From: Fennellomyces sp. T-0311
Taxonomy: Eukaryota > Mucoromycota > Mucoromycetes > Mucorales > Lichtheimiaceae
Assembly (NCBI GenBank): GCA_025266875.1
Contig: JALLLT010000005.1
Location: 558,001 to 622,000, forward strand
Direction: 5' to 3'
Length of the DNA stretch: 64,000 nt
The notes beneath the pieces are model-generated. The model saw nothing but the letters and a program-made list of their open reading frames with translations, was not told the origin of the DNA and made no database searches. Positions 12,369 through 23,269 of this stretch are shown piece after piece. Position 1 is the stretch's first letter, and every line of letters starts with the position of its first letter. The position numbers and the translations under genes were made by a program.

Positions 12369-13171
12369 CAGAGTCCTTTATTTTTCAAGCATACTTTTGT
12401 ACTGCCCTTTCATCAAAAGTTATACTTATCGTGATTGTTATCTAGTATAGATATAACAATATATGCCTCGATTCTCGGCGGTGTTTAGGTTAACGGTCAG
12501 ATACATGTGTTTTTTCAATGATATGTAATCCTTGTGACACTCATTTTTGGAGAGGTTATTAACGGCAAGTCGAATAGGATGGGATGTGGATCCCATGTAA
12601 CGCAATTGCAACTGATGACTGTTAGCTAATCTTTGTATTACATCAACTAAACCAAACAATTCCAAGGTTGCCAAGGAGCCAAAAAAAAGGCCGATTTTGT
12701 ACGATGCAATTGGTGTGGTTACATTGTTGCATCTGGGGATGCTCGAGTTGTGCAAAGTGACAGATTACCACCGATTGTGTGACCCACGCTTAGATTAGCT
12801 GAGAGATATTTTTTTATTTACTTTAAAAATATAAAGTAAAAGGTATTATATATATATATGTGTGTGTGTGCGTTTGTGTGTGTGTGTGTGTGTGCTCTCT
12901 GGTACAGAATGGCTCTTTGGAGAAGAAAAAGATACAGTATTCCATCCATTCTACTATTAGATTAATGTTTCGAAAGGTAGTACAGAAGATGATGCTTGTC
13001 CCGCAAATGTCATTGTAAGAAAGAATGTGGATTATTCGAAAATGGTGCACATATCAGGTGATGTGGGAGAACAACTCCGTTTGACGATTTTTTACGATTG
13101 TGAAACGGGTTATTTGGTTATTTCTACTCTTTTCTCTCTTTTTTTTTCATCCTGAAGCTTAAGGAAAAACG
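12369..13171. other. Intergenic between the tandem P450 genes
   Basis: About 800 bp containing a TG-rich microsatellite and, on the minus strand at 12438-12755, an unbroken 105-codon frame with no recognisable domain and only a TTG at its upstream end. No other structure was seen. Confidence 0.5.
12847..12894. repeat. TA/TG dinucleotide microsatellite
   Basis: A run of TA repeats passes into TG repeats with one interruption (CGTT). It is a simple repeat between the two P450 genes. Confidence 0.95.
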
Positions 13172-15186
13172 ATGGACTGTATCGTTGACACATATCACTC
13201 ATACATCTTACCTCTGTTAACCAAAAACCAATTTCTGTTGTTAAGGCGCAACAAACGAATTTCCATATCTGTTGCCGTTGCTTTGGCAAGTCTTTACTTT
13301 GCATACAACAAGATTACCAAAGCACCTCGAAACATTCGCCATATACCACAAATTGACCTTTTTGGCTTTTGGGGAGCCTTATTTCGGAATGAAACACTTG
13401 ATTCGATTGCAAAGAAATATACGTTACCTGCAGCTTCAAAAACCGGCCTTTATACTGTAATGTCTTTGATTATAAGAGAGAGTTGTAAAAGCTAACAAAA
13501 ATAATCTGTCGTCACTTTAGCGTTTCGACTTTAATGGATGGATCATCCGTGTCAATAATCCAGCATTGGCGAAAAAGGTTCTTTTAAAGTCAGGCAAGAT
13601 TTAATCGACGAGAGAGAAAAAAATGATAAGCTAAAAAAAAGTAACTGAAAACAATAGATGTGTTCCCAAAAACAAACCTGGTGGACTCATTGAAAGGCAC
13701 CATCATTGGTCGCTTCCTTTGTCAAACGCCAAATATCGTATTTTCGGATGGAGCAAAGTGGAAAGCACAGAGAAAGGTAATAAAGTAATCCAATTTTTAA
13801 TCACTTGACAAGATAACGTTTTTGGTTAGGTGGCAAATCCAGCATTTAATCGATCGATGCCAGTTGATCTGTTCGGTCGCATGTCCCAGAAAGTATTCGT
13901 TGAAATGGATGCTTGTCTGGATCAACCCGTTGATTTCTATGATATGATGAGACGCTGGACATTGGATTGTATGGGCCTTGCAAGTTTTGGTAAGCAGCCA
14001 TAATTCTTTCCTTTTTTACAAGAGACTGATGAAAGCAAAAGGATTTGATTTCAATGCAATTGGTGATCAGAACAACGAATGGGCAGCGAGATACCAAAAT
14101 ATTGTACTCGGCATGTTTGATCCACTTCCTCTCGTGTTCCCAGCTCTTGACCTCGTATTGCCAAATCGAAAGCGTTTGCACAATGACCTTACACTCTTTC
14201 TGGATATGATGAAGGGTATAATTACCAATAAGCGCCAAGAACTCGGGCAGAAAAAGTCGTCCGACATTGCTGATCACGAAAAGGACTTGTTGACGTTGAT
14301 GATTGAATCGGAAATGAATGGTAACGGGGCTATCTCCAATGACGACCTGTTGGTAAGCTTTCGTTTAGATTTTCCTTACAACGATCACTTATATTATGGT
14401 AGAGCAACCTTTGTGTGTTTTTTATTGCTGGTCTCGACACAACAACACACGCATTATGCTATATTGCTTATTATCTGGCCGTCAATCCGGTAAGAAAATA
14501 AATGCGTCTGTGGGAACAATCAGTGCTGACTTTTTTTCCAAGAGAATCCAACAACAAGCCAGACAAGAAGCAATAAGTGTTTTGGGTGACAGACCCAAGA
14601 ACGTTCTTCCAACAATCGAAGACCTTCGTCAAATGCCCTACATCCACATGATCATCAAAGAAGTGAGTAATCGATAGCTAATGGTATAACATCTCGTATC
14701 AACCGATATGATAGGCTACACGAATTTGTCCGCCTCTTGTTACTGTCGTTGCACGTCATGCAAGTCAGGATACCGAGCTTAATGGTGTATTTATCCCCAA
14801 GGGAACACGTATCACAATAGATACATACGAAATGCACAACAATCCCAAAGTGTGGAGTCAACCTCACAAATTCAAGCCAGAGCGATTTGCACCTGGTGGT
14901 GAAGCAGATATTCTCGCCAAGGAAGGGTTTGCTTGGCTCACCTTTGGAAACGGAGAACGCCAATGCATTGGTATGCAATTTAGTTTGACTGAGCAGCGGG
15001 TTTTGCTCTCCATGATGTGTAAGTTTTTTTTGCCTTGATCATAGGGTTCGCTCACACCATTTTGTAGTGCGTAAATATGAATGGTCGCTTCCTGAGGACT
15101 CTATCCATAAGGATGGATTGCAAGCAAGAGGGTTGATTATCTCTTCTCCGGGTAGTCTTGAGCTCAACCTGACCAAACGCTTTTAA
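13172..15186 (+). CDS. Cytochrome P450 (CYP509-like), tandem copy 2
   Basis: A paralogue of the gene at 10252 with matching intron positions and colinear motifs: N-terminal anchor VAVALASLYFAYNKI, then APRNIRHIPQID; C-helix WKAQRK; I-helix AGLDTTTHAL; K-helix ExxR as EATR split by an intron; PERFAPGGEAD; haem loop FGNGERQCIG. The stop at 15184-15186 follows LNLTKRF. Intron 2 (13594-13657) starts with GC instead of GT: the donor reads CAG|GCAAGA and only this junction restores SDVFPK, matching TELFPK in the first copy. The likely role is an ER mono-oxygenase of unknown substrate. Only 99 bp separate its stop from the next start codon. Confidence 0.87.
13594..13657 (+). other. GC-AG intron in P450 copy 2
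   Basis: The donor is CAG|GCAAGA and the acceptor AATAG. No GT donor nearby gives a frame that continues into VFPKTNLVDSLKG. The equivalent intron of the upstream paralogue has a normal GTATAA donor. Confidence 0.75.
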
Positions 15187-15285
15187 TAAACACTATGGCA
15201 TGCGTGCATCCGAATTGTGATCTCCGCCTTCCAACGTTGTCTTTTTGGACAGGTTTAACTCTTGTTCAATCTCCTTGAAATAATT

Positions 15286-16090
15286 ATGAACAGCCGCTAT
15301 CGTGAAAGAAAGTACAATTCATCAGACAACGATCGTCTGTTACGTGCATTATCACAACCCGTTCAAGCATGGTCAGTTCAGCTACAAAGGAACACGATCG
15401 TGTGCCTTGAAAAATATACAATGTTAACCCATTGTCAAACTACTTAGGGAAAAGAAATGGGCACCGTTATCACGCGCAAAGAACGTCAACACATACAAAT
15501 GGGTTAAATGTAGGTACACATGCACGTCTGTAACTGGTTTTGAATAACAAGGTTGGGTTTGTATAGCGGACAAGCCGATTGTATTTGAGGATGAAGAGGA
15601 TTCTGAAGAGGAGAACGATCAAGACAAGGAAATGACCGAGGCATCCAAGGTTTGTTGCACGCGTCTTTGTACATATACGTATATATAATAGTAACAAGGA
15701 AGGAAATAGGAAGCAGAGAGTTCGACACAAACAGTTCAAGAGGTACCAACGGTGGAACCAAAGCAAGGCGGGGCATCGAGTGCGCTACCACCGTCATTAC
15801 CCGCACCTGGACCTACCAGACTCATAGAAGAGGAAGAGGAGCGAACACACACACCGAAACTAGATGATGTTTCGGACAATGATAATGAATCAGACCATCA
15901 GCCGATGGACAACGATGATATGGATGATCCAGCAAAGCACCCTGCATCAAACCCACATGTTCATCCGCGTATCGAGGAAGAGGCCGTTGCGCCGGTAGGT
16001 GTTGTGCCTGAACCAGCAGAAGCTGCCATTGTGCCTGAAGCAGAGACCACTTTACCACCTACTGACACGTCCGTTCCCAGTGATAAATAA
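15286..16090 (+). CDS. BCL7-family SWI/SNF subunit
   Basis: Exons 15286-15371, 15448-15509, 15567-15649 and 15710-16090 join in frame to about 203 residues. The first two exons give AWEKKWAPLSRAKNVNTYKW, which aligns with the BCL7 N-terminal signature (KWEKKWVTVGDTSLRIYKW). An acidic stretch (FEDEEDSEEEND) and a disordered Pro/Glu/Thr-rich tail follow, as in BCL7 proteins. Metazoan BCL7A/B/C are subunits of BAF chromatin-remodelling complexes; the same role here is inferred. The second donor is GTAGGT inside AAAT|GTAGGT; using the downstream GTACAC would break the frame. The start is the ATG at 15286, since BCL7 proteins begin close to this domain. The gene is packed between P450 copy 2 (99 bp) and the next small gene (57 bp). 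Confidence 0.8.
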
Positions 16091-16147
16091 ATATAGGAAG
16101 CCATCCCCTCCCCTTTTTATCATTTTGTACCTCTTCCTCTTTGCATT

Positions 16148-16465
16148 ATGAATGCGATCAATAACAACAAGATCGTCGCGTCGTTGATTCATTGGTACAA
16201 GCACGTAGCCAAACGATACCCTCCTGTTCGTTACGGCATCAACATTCTGATTAGTCTGGCCATTCTTCCGTTCCTTACATTTGTCACTGCACTGGCTTCG
16301 ACGCTTGCAGCCTCAGCGATGATTGCTACTGCCGCTGTAAGCGCTATCCAGCTTGGAATGATGGTTGTGGGCGGCATACTGCTGTTTCCTGTCCTACTGG
16401 CCGTGGTGGTCACGGCGGGTTTGATCGCTTTCGCCCTTTCGTGTATTTGGACACTTTTCGCATAG
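16148..16465 (+). CDS. Small hydrophobic membrane protein, possibly promethin/LDAF1-like
   Basis: An intronless frame of 105 residues. After a short polar N-terminus (MNAINNNKIVASLIHWYKHV) the rest is almost wholly hydrophobic: ILISLAILPFLTFVTAL, a small-residue segment (ASTLAASAMIATAAVSA), then MMVVGGILLFPVLLAVVV and GLIAFALSCIW. Paired hydrophobic hairpins rich in Gly/Ala resemble promethin/LDAF1 and yeast LDO proteins of lipid-droplet biogenesis; this is a resemblance in architecture, not a motif match. Its stop is only 16 bp before the ATG of WRAP73, so the next gene's leader must overlap it or be shared. It could instead be an unrelated ER or mitochondrial protein. Confidence 0.6.
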   Translation: MNAINNNKIVASLIHWYKHVAKRYPPVRYGINILISLAILPFLTFVTALASTLAASAMIATAAVSAIQLGMMVVGGILLFPVLLAVVVTAGLIAFALSCIWTLFA

Positions 16466-16481
16466 TTTTTTTTTATTCACA

Positions 16482-18224
16482 ATGTACAAGTTTAGCGATT
16501 TGTATAAACACGAACAATCGAGTTTTTCTCCCAATGGAGCCTATGTCGCCAGTATAGTTGAGCAAAAACGACTTGTTGTTCGCAGCAGCACGATCGATTT
16601 GCCCGTATTACACGTATTTGAATGTCTTCATCCCATCCAACACTTGCAATGGTCACCGAATTCGAAACATATTCTGACGGTCAACTACACCAAATCGATT
16701 ATTCAAGTATGGTCGTTGATTGACACGTATTGGTCAGGCAAGATCCGCGATGAATCGTTCGGGATCCGTCGCGTATGGTGGAGTGCAGACGCCTCCAGTA
16801 TTTTGTGCAGTACCGATTTCAAGGTAATTTTCTTTATCATGCCAGCAGAGGAACGGATGTCATTGATAGGTGAAAAAGTTGCGATTGTCCGTATGGATGT
16901 TGGGAGATCAACAGGTTCGATATATTCGATATCCAAAGTTCATCGACAAGGGCTGTGAGGCCAGTCCAGATGGGAAATACATGGCAATTGTGGAGAGTCG
17001 TCAGGGCAAGGATTATATTGGCATCTACACGCCATCAGCGACGGCGTTGTTCAAGGTATTGTTTCGTATGGAAAAAAGAAGAATGGAAAGGCTTGATTTT
17101 CTCGGAAGCATTTTGTGACAGATACAAATGATTTGGCCAACATCCGATGGTCTCCCAACAGCCAGTATCTCGCAGTATGGGATAATTGCTTATATGTATG
17201 TGTCATCCCCCTCGGCAATCAATATCTGGCACACTAAATCTGGTTTGTAGTATAAGCTGCTGGTATATAGCGTGGACGGATACTTGCACGCGTCGTATCA
17301 GGCATATGAACATGGTCTGGGTATCAAGGTTGTGGTATGGAGTGCCGATTCGCGCCTTCTAGCTGTGGGCAGTTATGATCAAAAAGTAAGTGCAGACGAC
17401 AGAGGGAAAATATCGCGGTCTAAGGAAGAGGCGATTAGGTACGGATATTAAGGACTTGCGACTGGACGCCGATCAGCGAACTATTCCATCCGTCCACAGT
17501 GGAAAAGTCCCAAAAGTCCACAGTTAGTCTGGAATTATCATGGATCAATATTTGTATATTAATATGAAACGCTATAGCTAGTATGTCAACAAGATGCAAA
17601 AGTAGCCACTACATGTCAGTCCGAACCAAGCATCTCCGGATGGATATTAACGTGATAGGCCAAATAACAGATCACGTTGCCACTAGGCGACCATTTAATA
17701 TACCCATATTGCGACCGGACCACAGCACACCTCATCCCAAGATAGGCATCGGATACTGCCAATTCAACTGCAATGGGAAATTCCTATGTTCCCGCGACGG
17801 TAAGACGAGAAAAGGACAATAATCGACGATAAAGTTGACTGAGATGGGTCACAGATAGTATGCCGAATGCTTTTTGGATATGGGATATCAGCCGATTACA
17901 GTGTTGCATGATTGTGCTACAACAACAAGCAGTCAAACAGTTGGCGTGGCACCCGCACGATCCGTACACATTGGCTATCAGCTGTGCCAACCGACATGTC
18001 TACTTGACTGAGCGTGGTCCGGATGACACATTCAAACTGGGACCGGTGCCCGTACCTGCAGGTAATCCAGTCACTTTTTTAACCCCAAGCAAAAAAAAAA
18101 GTTTTTTAGCTAATCATAACAACTAGCTGACTTTTGTGTACGAAGACTGAGTTGGAGCAACGACGGCAATTCATTGTTGTTAATAGACACCGCTTTGTAC
18201 GGTCTTGTCCGACGTGACGTCTAG
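16482..18224 (+). CDS. WRAP73: WD-repeat protein WRAP73 (WDR8)
   Basis: Multi-exon gene. The N-terminus [18 protein letters not shown]-type repeat, [40 protein letters not shown] and [20 protein letters not shown] follow WRAP73 colinearly. Near the C-terminus [12 protein letters not shown] and [14 protein letters not shown] match the signature region, and the last exon ends [20 protein letters not shown] before the stop at 18222-18224. WRAP73 is a WD40 protein that works at centrosomes or spindle pole bodies with SSX2IP (Msd1/Wdr8 in fission yeast) to anchor microtubule minus ends and position the spindle. The exon containing the GHPKIG region is preceded by an intron-rich stretch (17400-17600) where the model is least certain. 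It converges on alanine aminotransferase 74 bp away. Confidence 0.87.
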
Positions 18225-18298
18225 GACACAAAAATGTAACATTTTTCGTAATATGGCAAAAAAAAAACGAGGGGAGTGGATGAAGAAATGCATAAGAA

Positions 18299-20007
18299 TT
18301 ATTTGTATGAGGCCAAAAAGTTGGCATGGAACTTTCTGAGGTTGCCGCAGAACGCGTCAAAGAGCTCTTCAGGTGGCAGGAAAGTCGATCGGAAATGCCA
18401 CGTTCCTTCCTTTTGGGCAAAACCCGAACCTACAATTCAAAATCAGTCGATTGGTCGCTTTCGTGGGAAAGTCTAACGCGCTTTACCTGGAACAACGCAC
18501 ACGCCTGCAAACGAGGAGATAGGTTTGTTTAGTTCCATATATACACCGGAAACACTCTCTGAAACTTACCGGTGGCCTCGAGCATCTCCTGGGCGTAGAA
18601 AGCATCTGGCAGCATGTGTAATTCCTCGGCCTTCTTGCAGGCCTTCTCGGGCAAACGGATGCGGGGGAACAGATACATGGAACCCATGGCGGGTTGGCAA
18701 GTGACGCCTTCCATGTCGTTGAACACCGCCTCCAGCTTTTTCGAGCGGCGACGCAGGGATTCGTACAAGCCAGTCATTTCCTTTTGGTAGAGCTCATAGG
18801 ATGGATCACCCTTCTTGGGAGGCGCAACCATCAAGGAAGTCATGATCTGGCCGCTGACGTTGGGGCAGAGCGAGACGGAGGCCATCTTGTACAGTTGCTC
18901 CATCACACCCTTGTCCAAGTTGCAGCATTCGAAATAACCACCGCGACGACCGCACTCGCCAATCATACCCTTTGAGATGGAATGGAACGAGACAAGCTCG
19001 ATGTTGTCGCGTTGGGGATGCTCCATCAAAGCCTGCTTGAAGCTGATGAAGGGACGCTGCTCGGGCTCGTACACATTGGTCTGGTACACTTCGTCAGCCA
19101 ACAAGACAACGCGTTCTTCGTAGCAGAATGTCAAAATATCCTGCATGTTCTGTGCATCCAAGCACTGACCCGTGGGGTTGCCCGGGTTAATAATGGCCAG
19201 GGCGCGCACATCGACGCCCTGGGCCCGTGCCTGTTTGACCTTTTCCTTAATCTCCTCCACATCCAGACTCCAGCCTGAATCCTCATCAAGGTAGTACGGT
19301 ACAGGGGTCGCGCCCAACAGCGTGAGAGTGGCAGAATACAACGGGTACTGAGGAATCGGGCTAATAAAAAAAAATTAGCTGAAACCCTTTCAAACGAAAA
19401 AAAAAAGCTTCTCCCTTACATCAAAATACCAGTCTTGTCGTTTTGCGTCAGGATCGAAAGAATGTTTTGCACACCAGCAGAGGCACCCTGGGTCAAGTAG
19501 ATGGAGTTGGGGTCGGCGGGATGGCCATCGCGCTCGGCAATAAACTGAGCAACCGTTCGGCGGAGAGCCGGAACACCTTGCGAGTGCGAGTACGCGCCAA
19601 TGCTGGAACCAATATCCTTGAGAATTTGTTTGGCGCGAGCAAGCGCGTCAGCAGGATACAGTTGCGACACGATAGCCTCCTTTTCGGGCGAAAGCAATTC
19701 GGGGTTCTCGCACAACGACACCACCTTTTTAAAAGAAAAAGGTTGAGTAACGCTGTATAGACAATCACTATTTCTTTACCTGACGGAAGAATGTGATGGG
19801 CTTCTGGTTCAACTGCTGCGGATTACCAATGTTGCAGCTGACAACAGTATCAAAGGGAAACTTCTTGCCGGCAGCCAACTCATCACGGATTTCTTCAGAA
19901 CGAATAGCCAAACGACCACGCACAGCATACTCCATTGCCCGGATATGCGGGTTCATGTTTTCTGTGGTCAACACCTTCTGTGGTCCTTTGTCATAGTTGA
20001 GCGTCAT
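18299..20007 (-). CDS. ALT1: Alanine aminotransferase
   Basis: Six or so exons give about 490 residues. Visible motifs: N-terminal YAVRGRLAIRSEEI, SCNIGNPQQL, IGAYSHSQGVPALRR, LTQGASAGVQ, the substrate loop IINPGNPTGQ, LADEVYQ, and the PLP lysine in SFHSISKGMIGECGRRGG. The last two exons read through EATGVCVVPGSGFAQKEGT and STFLPPEE to a stop at 18299. The enzyme interconverts L-alanine and 2-oxoglutarate with pyruvate and L-glutamate, linking nitrogen and carbon metabolism. No clear mitochondrial leader is present (MTLNYDKGPQKV), so it may be cytosolic. The junction after GILI uses an acceptor at ATTAG just before CCCGATTCC. Confidence 0.92.
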
Positions 20008-23000
20008 CTTTTTTTTGGTGGTTGTGGAGGAAAAGAAAAAAAAGGGATGTTGTTACGACATAATTTTTTTGGAGATCGACATTTATAACAATTGCGCGCG
20101 GGGATATTTCTCATGTGACGTTTGGTTAAACTTTTTTGCTTCGAGGTACCGTGCCAAGTAAGGGGGCCTTTTCTCTTTCTTTCACATCTCATCTAATAAT
20201 GCCCATACAGTATTGGAGCGAATTTAACCACGCCACGACAATATTTCTCATGTGACATATATATATAGGTAAGTGTTCTCGCTTCAAAGGCACCGTGCCA
20301 TGATATCATGTCATCGGTGACTTTTGCGTCCGCCTCCGTGTATATGCAACACCATCGTCGCACAAGTCCAATTCGATGATATAACGCACAAACTCTGTTC
20401 TATATCTTTGTCATTTCTTCCCACCGCATCTTTACTGGAATCAACCATGGGAGTTTTGCTCCTTTATGCCAATTTTTTATGCATGAGCAACCCTGGGTTT
20501 CCTAGATCCATGCTTGAAATCCTTTCGCTCCACCCTCCCCGGGTGATCAATGTACGTACGTACAAACATCGCCAGCGCAATTATCGCGAAAACGACCCGG
20601 TTCTACTGAAATGGACCGAAGTCTCGCAAGTATGAGAGACAGCTGTCCTGGGAGTCATCTTGTCATTAGTATCCTCGTACCATATGATGCACGTGTCTGT
20701 GAAGAAAATCTTCATACAAAGCTATCTACACCTGAGAGTCTAAATCAAGCTACGTATGCACTGTTTCATTTTCTAAATTGTGTTTTCTTTTTCTTTCTTG
20801 GCTGCGTGTATAGATGCATTATCGCAAGCATTCTTGCATGCACAATAAGCTCTGGTCCATAATCTAGTGCGTGCCCTTATATAGGATCCACGCGACTATA
20901 TAAGGATGGTCTGTATCAGGCACTGCCAGATATATGTGCAGATTATCCATTGATGGTGCCTGACATCGGTGTTCGACAAAAGTATAGTACGTATGCGGCA
21001 TAATCAGCGCTGATAAAAAAAAATTCTGTAATCCTGTATCTCATATTGGTTACACCAGCTTTGATATCAGCAAACTGTGCATATTGTGATCTTTCAGCTT
21101 ATCGTATCTATGATAGATCTTTTTTTTTGCACAGCGATAGATACTACCAATCATCATCAAAGTGCCTTCCATGAAGTACAGAGGCGACCTGTAGATAAAC
21201 TTGACGGCATACGAAAGATTAAACGGCCAATAGGGTTGATAAGGAGCGCTCGATCTTTCTAAATAGAACAGAGGCTAGCTGACAACAGTATGGCGTTTAT
21301 TTTTAAATCGCATCGATTTCAAAAGCTTTTTGTCTACCGCATGACAAAATAATTTTGATGCGTATTCAGAAAATGGAGTACAAGAAACGCTGTGTATTCG
21401 TAAATCGCATGTAATGCCCTAAGAGACTTGGGATTAAAAGTCGATGGTATATGGGATGTTGATTTCATAGCGGCTTGAACCATAAGAACAAAATAGCCGC
21501 AGTACTTCTGGTATTCACACCAAAGAATTCCGAAAGTGTTTCGTCGATAGCTTGTTTGAAGAGAAACAAACGCCCACAAAGTACCACTATTATATTGACT
21601 CTCGGGTATGTACTCAAACGTATGTAAATCGCAGAATGTTTAGGTATAGTTACGGTTTGTTAGTGATCAAAACTGATGAGGGTCACTTATCGGAAAAGAA
21701 GTACGTACGGGGGATCAATGTAAACATCAAAGCAACAAATCCGTTCATATTAAATAGTGAATTAGTATGAGCAATTGCACAGCTTTTTAAATCGCTTATG
21801 TAAATATTTCAAAAAGTTTGCAGACCCTCAGCAGTTTTGCTCAAACATCTAACCACTTCTCGATATTATCAACTTTACCACCACAATGCTATCTGCCGCT
21901 CCTTTAACTGAGACGTGGTTCATGATGAGTATTGTATTCCATTGACCAAGTGTGTACATCAAAGTGTCCGCTTCCGCTACATTATATACCTATTGGATGA
22001 AAGTGCTTCCCAATGGTCATCTCATCTGCACATTAAATGCGTGCCAGGAAAAGGTATTGTAAAGCAAAGAGGCCACCCAATACGTATGTATACATAAGAC
22101 GTTAGATCGAATTCCAGAGGAGGCAACGAATACTGCGGCGCTACCGCCCGCTTGGTCCAAAAGCACACGCATGATGTGAACGCAGCGGAATCTCTCTTAC
22201 TAGAGAAAACACATAACACAGAGCTCAAAGTCACTCGGGTTGCAATCAATCGTGACTCACTACAGACCCCCAGCTACCATACAACGTAGTAACAAGACTG
22301 AACGGGGCTCTCTTTTTCTTCAATAATCGAGCGGCTATGATTCCTGTAGACGACCATCCTCGTCAATTTAGCGCAATAGCTATGCTAGAAAGTGCTATTT
22401 TTGGAAGTTCTGTTCACACCAGGCCTAATATTGTAAGAACGGAAAGAAAGCCATCGACGACATCGAGAAAATCAAGGTGTACTGCCGGCAAGGCTAATCA
22501 TAGCTTCTGTTATTATAATTACAACGAAGAGGGGCAGAACAATCAGAAGAAGTACGATGAACGAGACGATGACATGATATTATCTGTCCTTGGGTGTGGG
22601 CGCCAGCGAGAAACTTCATCAATATATGTAGTCTGCGCTTACCAAAAACAAAACAAAATGCAATCTACACATTGTATAAGGACATGTATGTACTTTTTAT
22701 TGAACGCATATGAAGTATATTTAACGCTTTCATGGTTTAGGTGCCTGTCCCACATCCTTCGCCTGGTTTCTAGCTCTAATGACAAGACGATTGCCCGTAG
22801 TTTTGACAGGGAAATCCCTTGTCCACATTCATGCGAAGCTGAATGACGGGTACCTAGACAAGAACAAGGAGGTGGATCTCAGCGTCTGTAAGACAAAAGA
22901 AGGCTATTATCAAGCTATTAATCAATATAAAAAGTGAAATTGGTGCTTTTTTGACTATATCAATTTATGCAGCAGAGCCATGGTGCACGATGACAGCGAG

Positions 23001-23269
23001 AACATGTCATCCTGGCACATGCTGCGTGTCACAAGCAGTAAGTAGCCATATCCAGTAAGACGAGAGTGGTCTAGATCATTCGCTCGATTTAGACAGCAGG
23101 GTCGTGAGGATGGGATATTTCGAAAATGGGGTTGAGTTCACGCAAAGGTCATTGGATTAGACGCGGTCCAAAGCTTTACTTTCATTGGCGATACACATTA
23201 ACGATAAATTGCACAGAGATAGATTTATACGGGATATATATGGGGAAAAAAGGGTAAGATGAATATATA
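20008..23269. other. Gene-poor interval with possible decayed coding fragments
   Basis: 3.2 kb with no intact gene. Short protein-like stretches occur on the plus strand at 20390-20635, 20885-20990, 21140-21262 and 22743-22937, broken by stops and shifts, which suggests one or more eroded genes or a dead mobile element. The segment just upstream of the aminotransferase start (20008-20300) is its likely promoter and contains a polypyrimidine-rich leader. Confidence 0.45.
22743..22937 (+). pseudogene. Orphan coding-like fragment, possible terminal exon
   Basis: An open frame of 64 codons preceded by a plausible acceptor (GTTTAG) and closed by a TGA at 22935-22937. It reads ACPTSFAWFLALMTRRLPVV then a VHIHAKLNDGYLDKNKEVDL segment. 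It looks like genuine protein but I do not recognise the family and found no upstream exon that joins convincingly. It may be the last exon of a decayed gene or transposon ORF. Confidence 0.3.
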
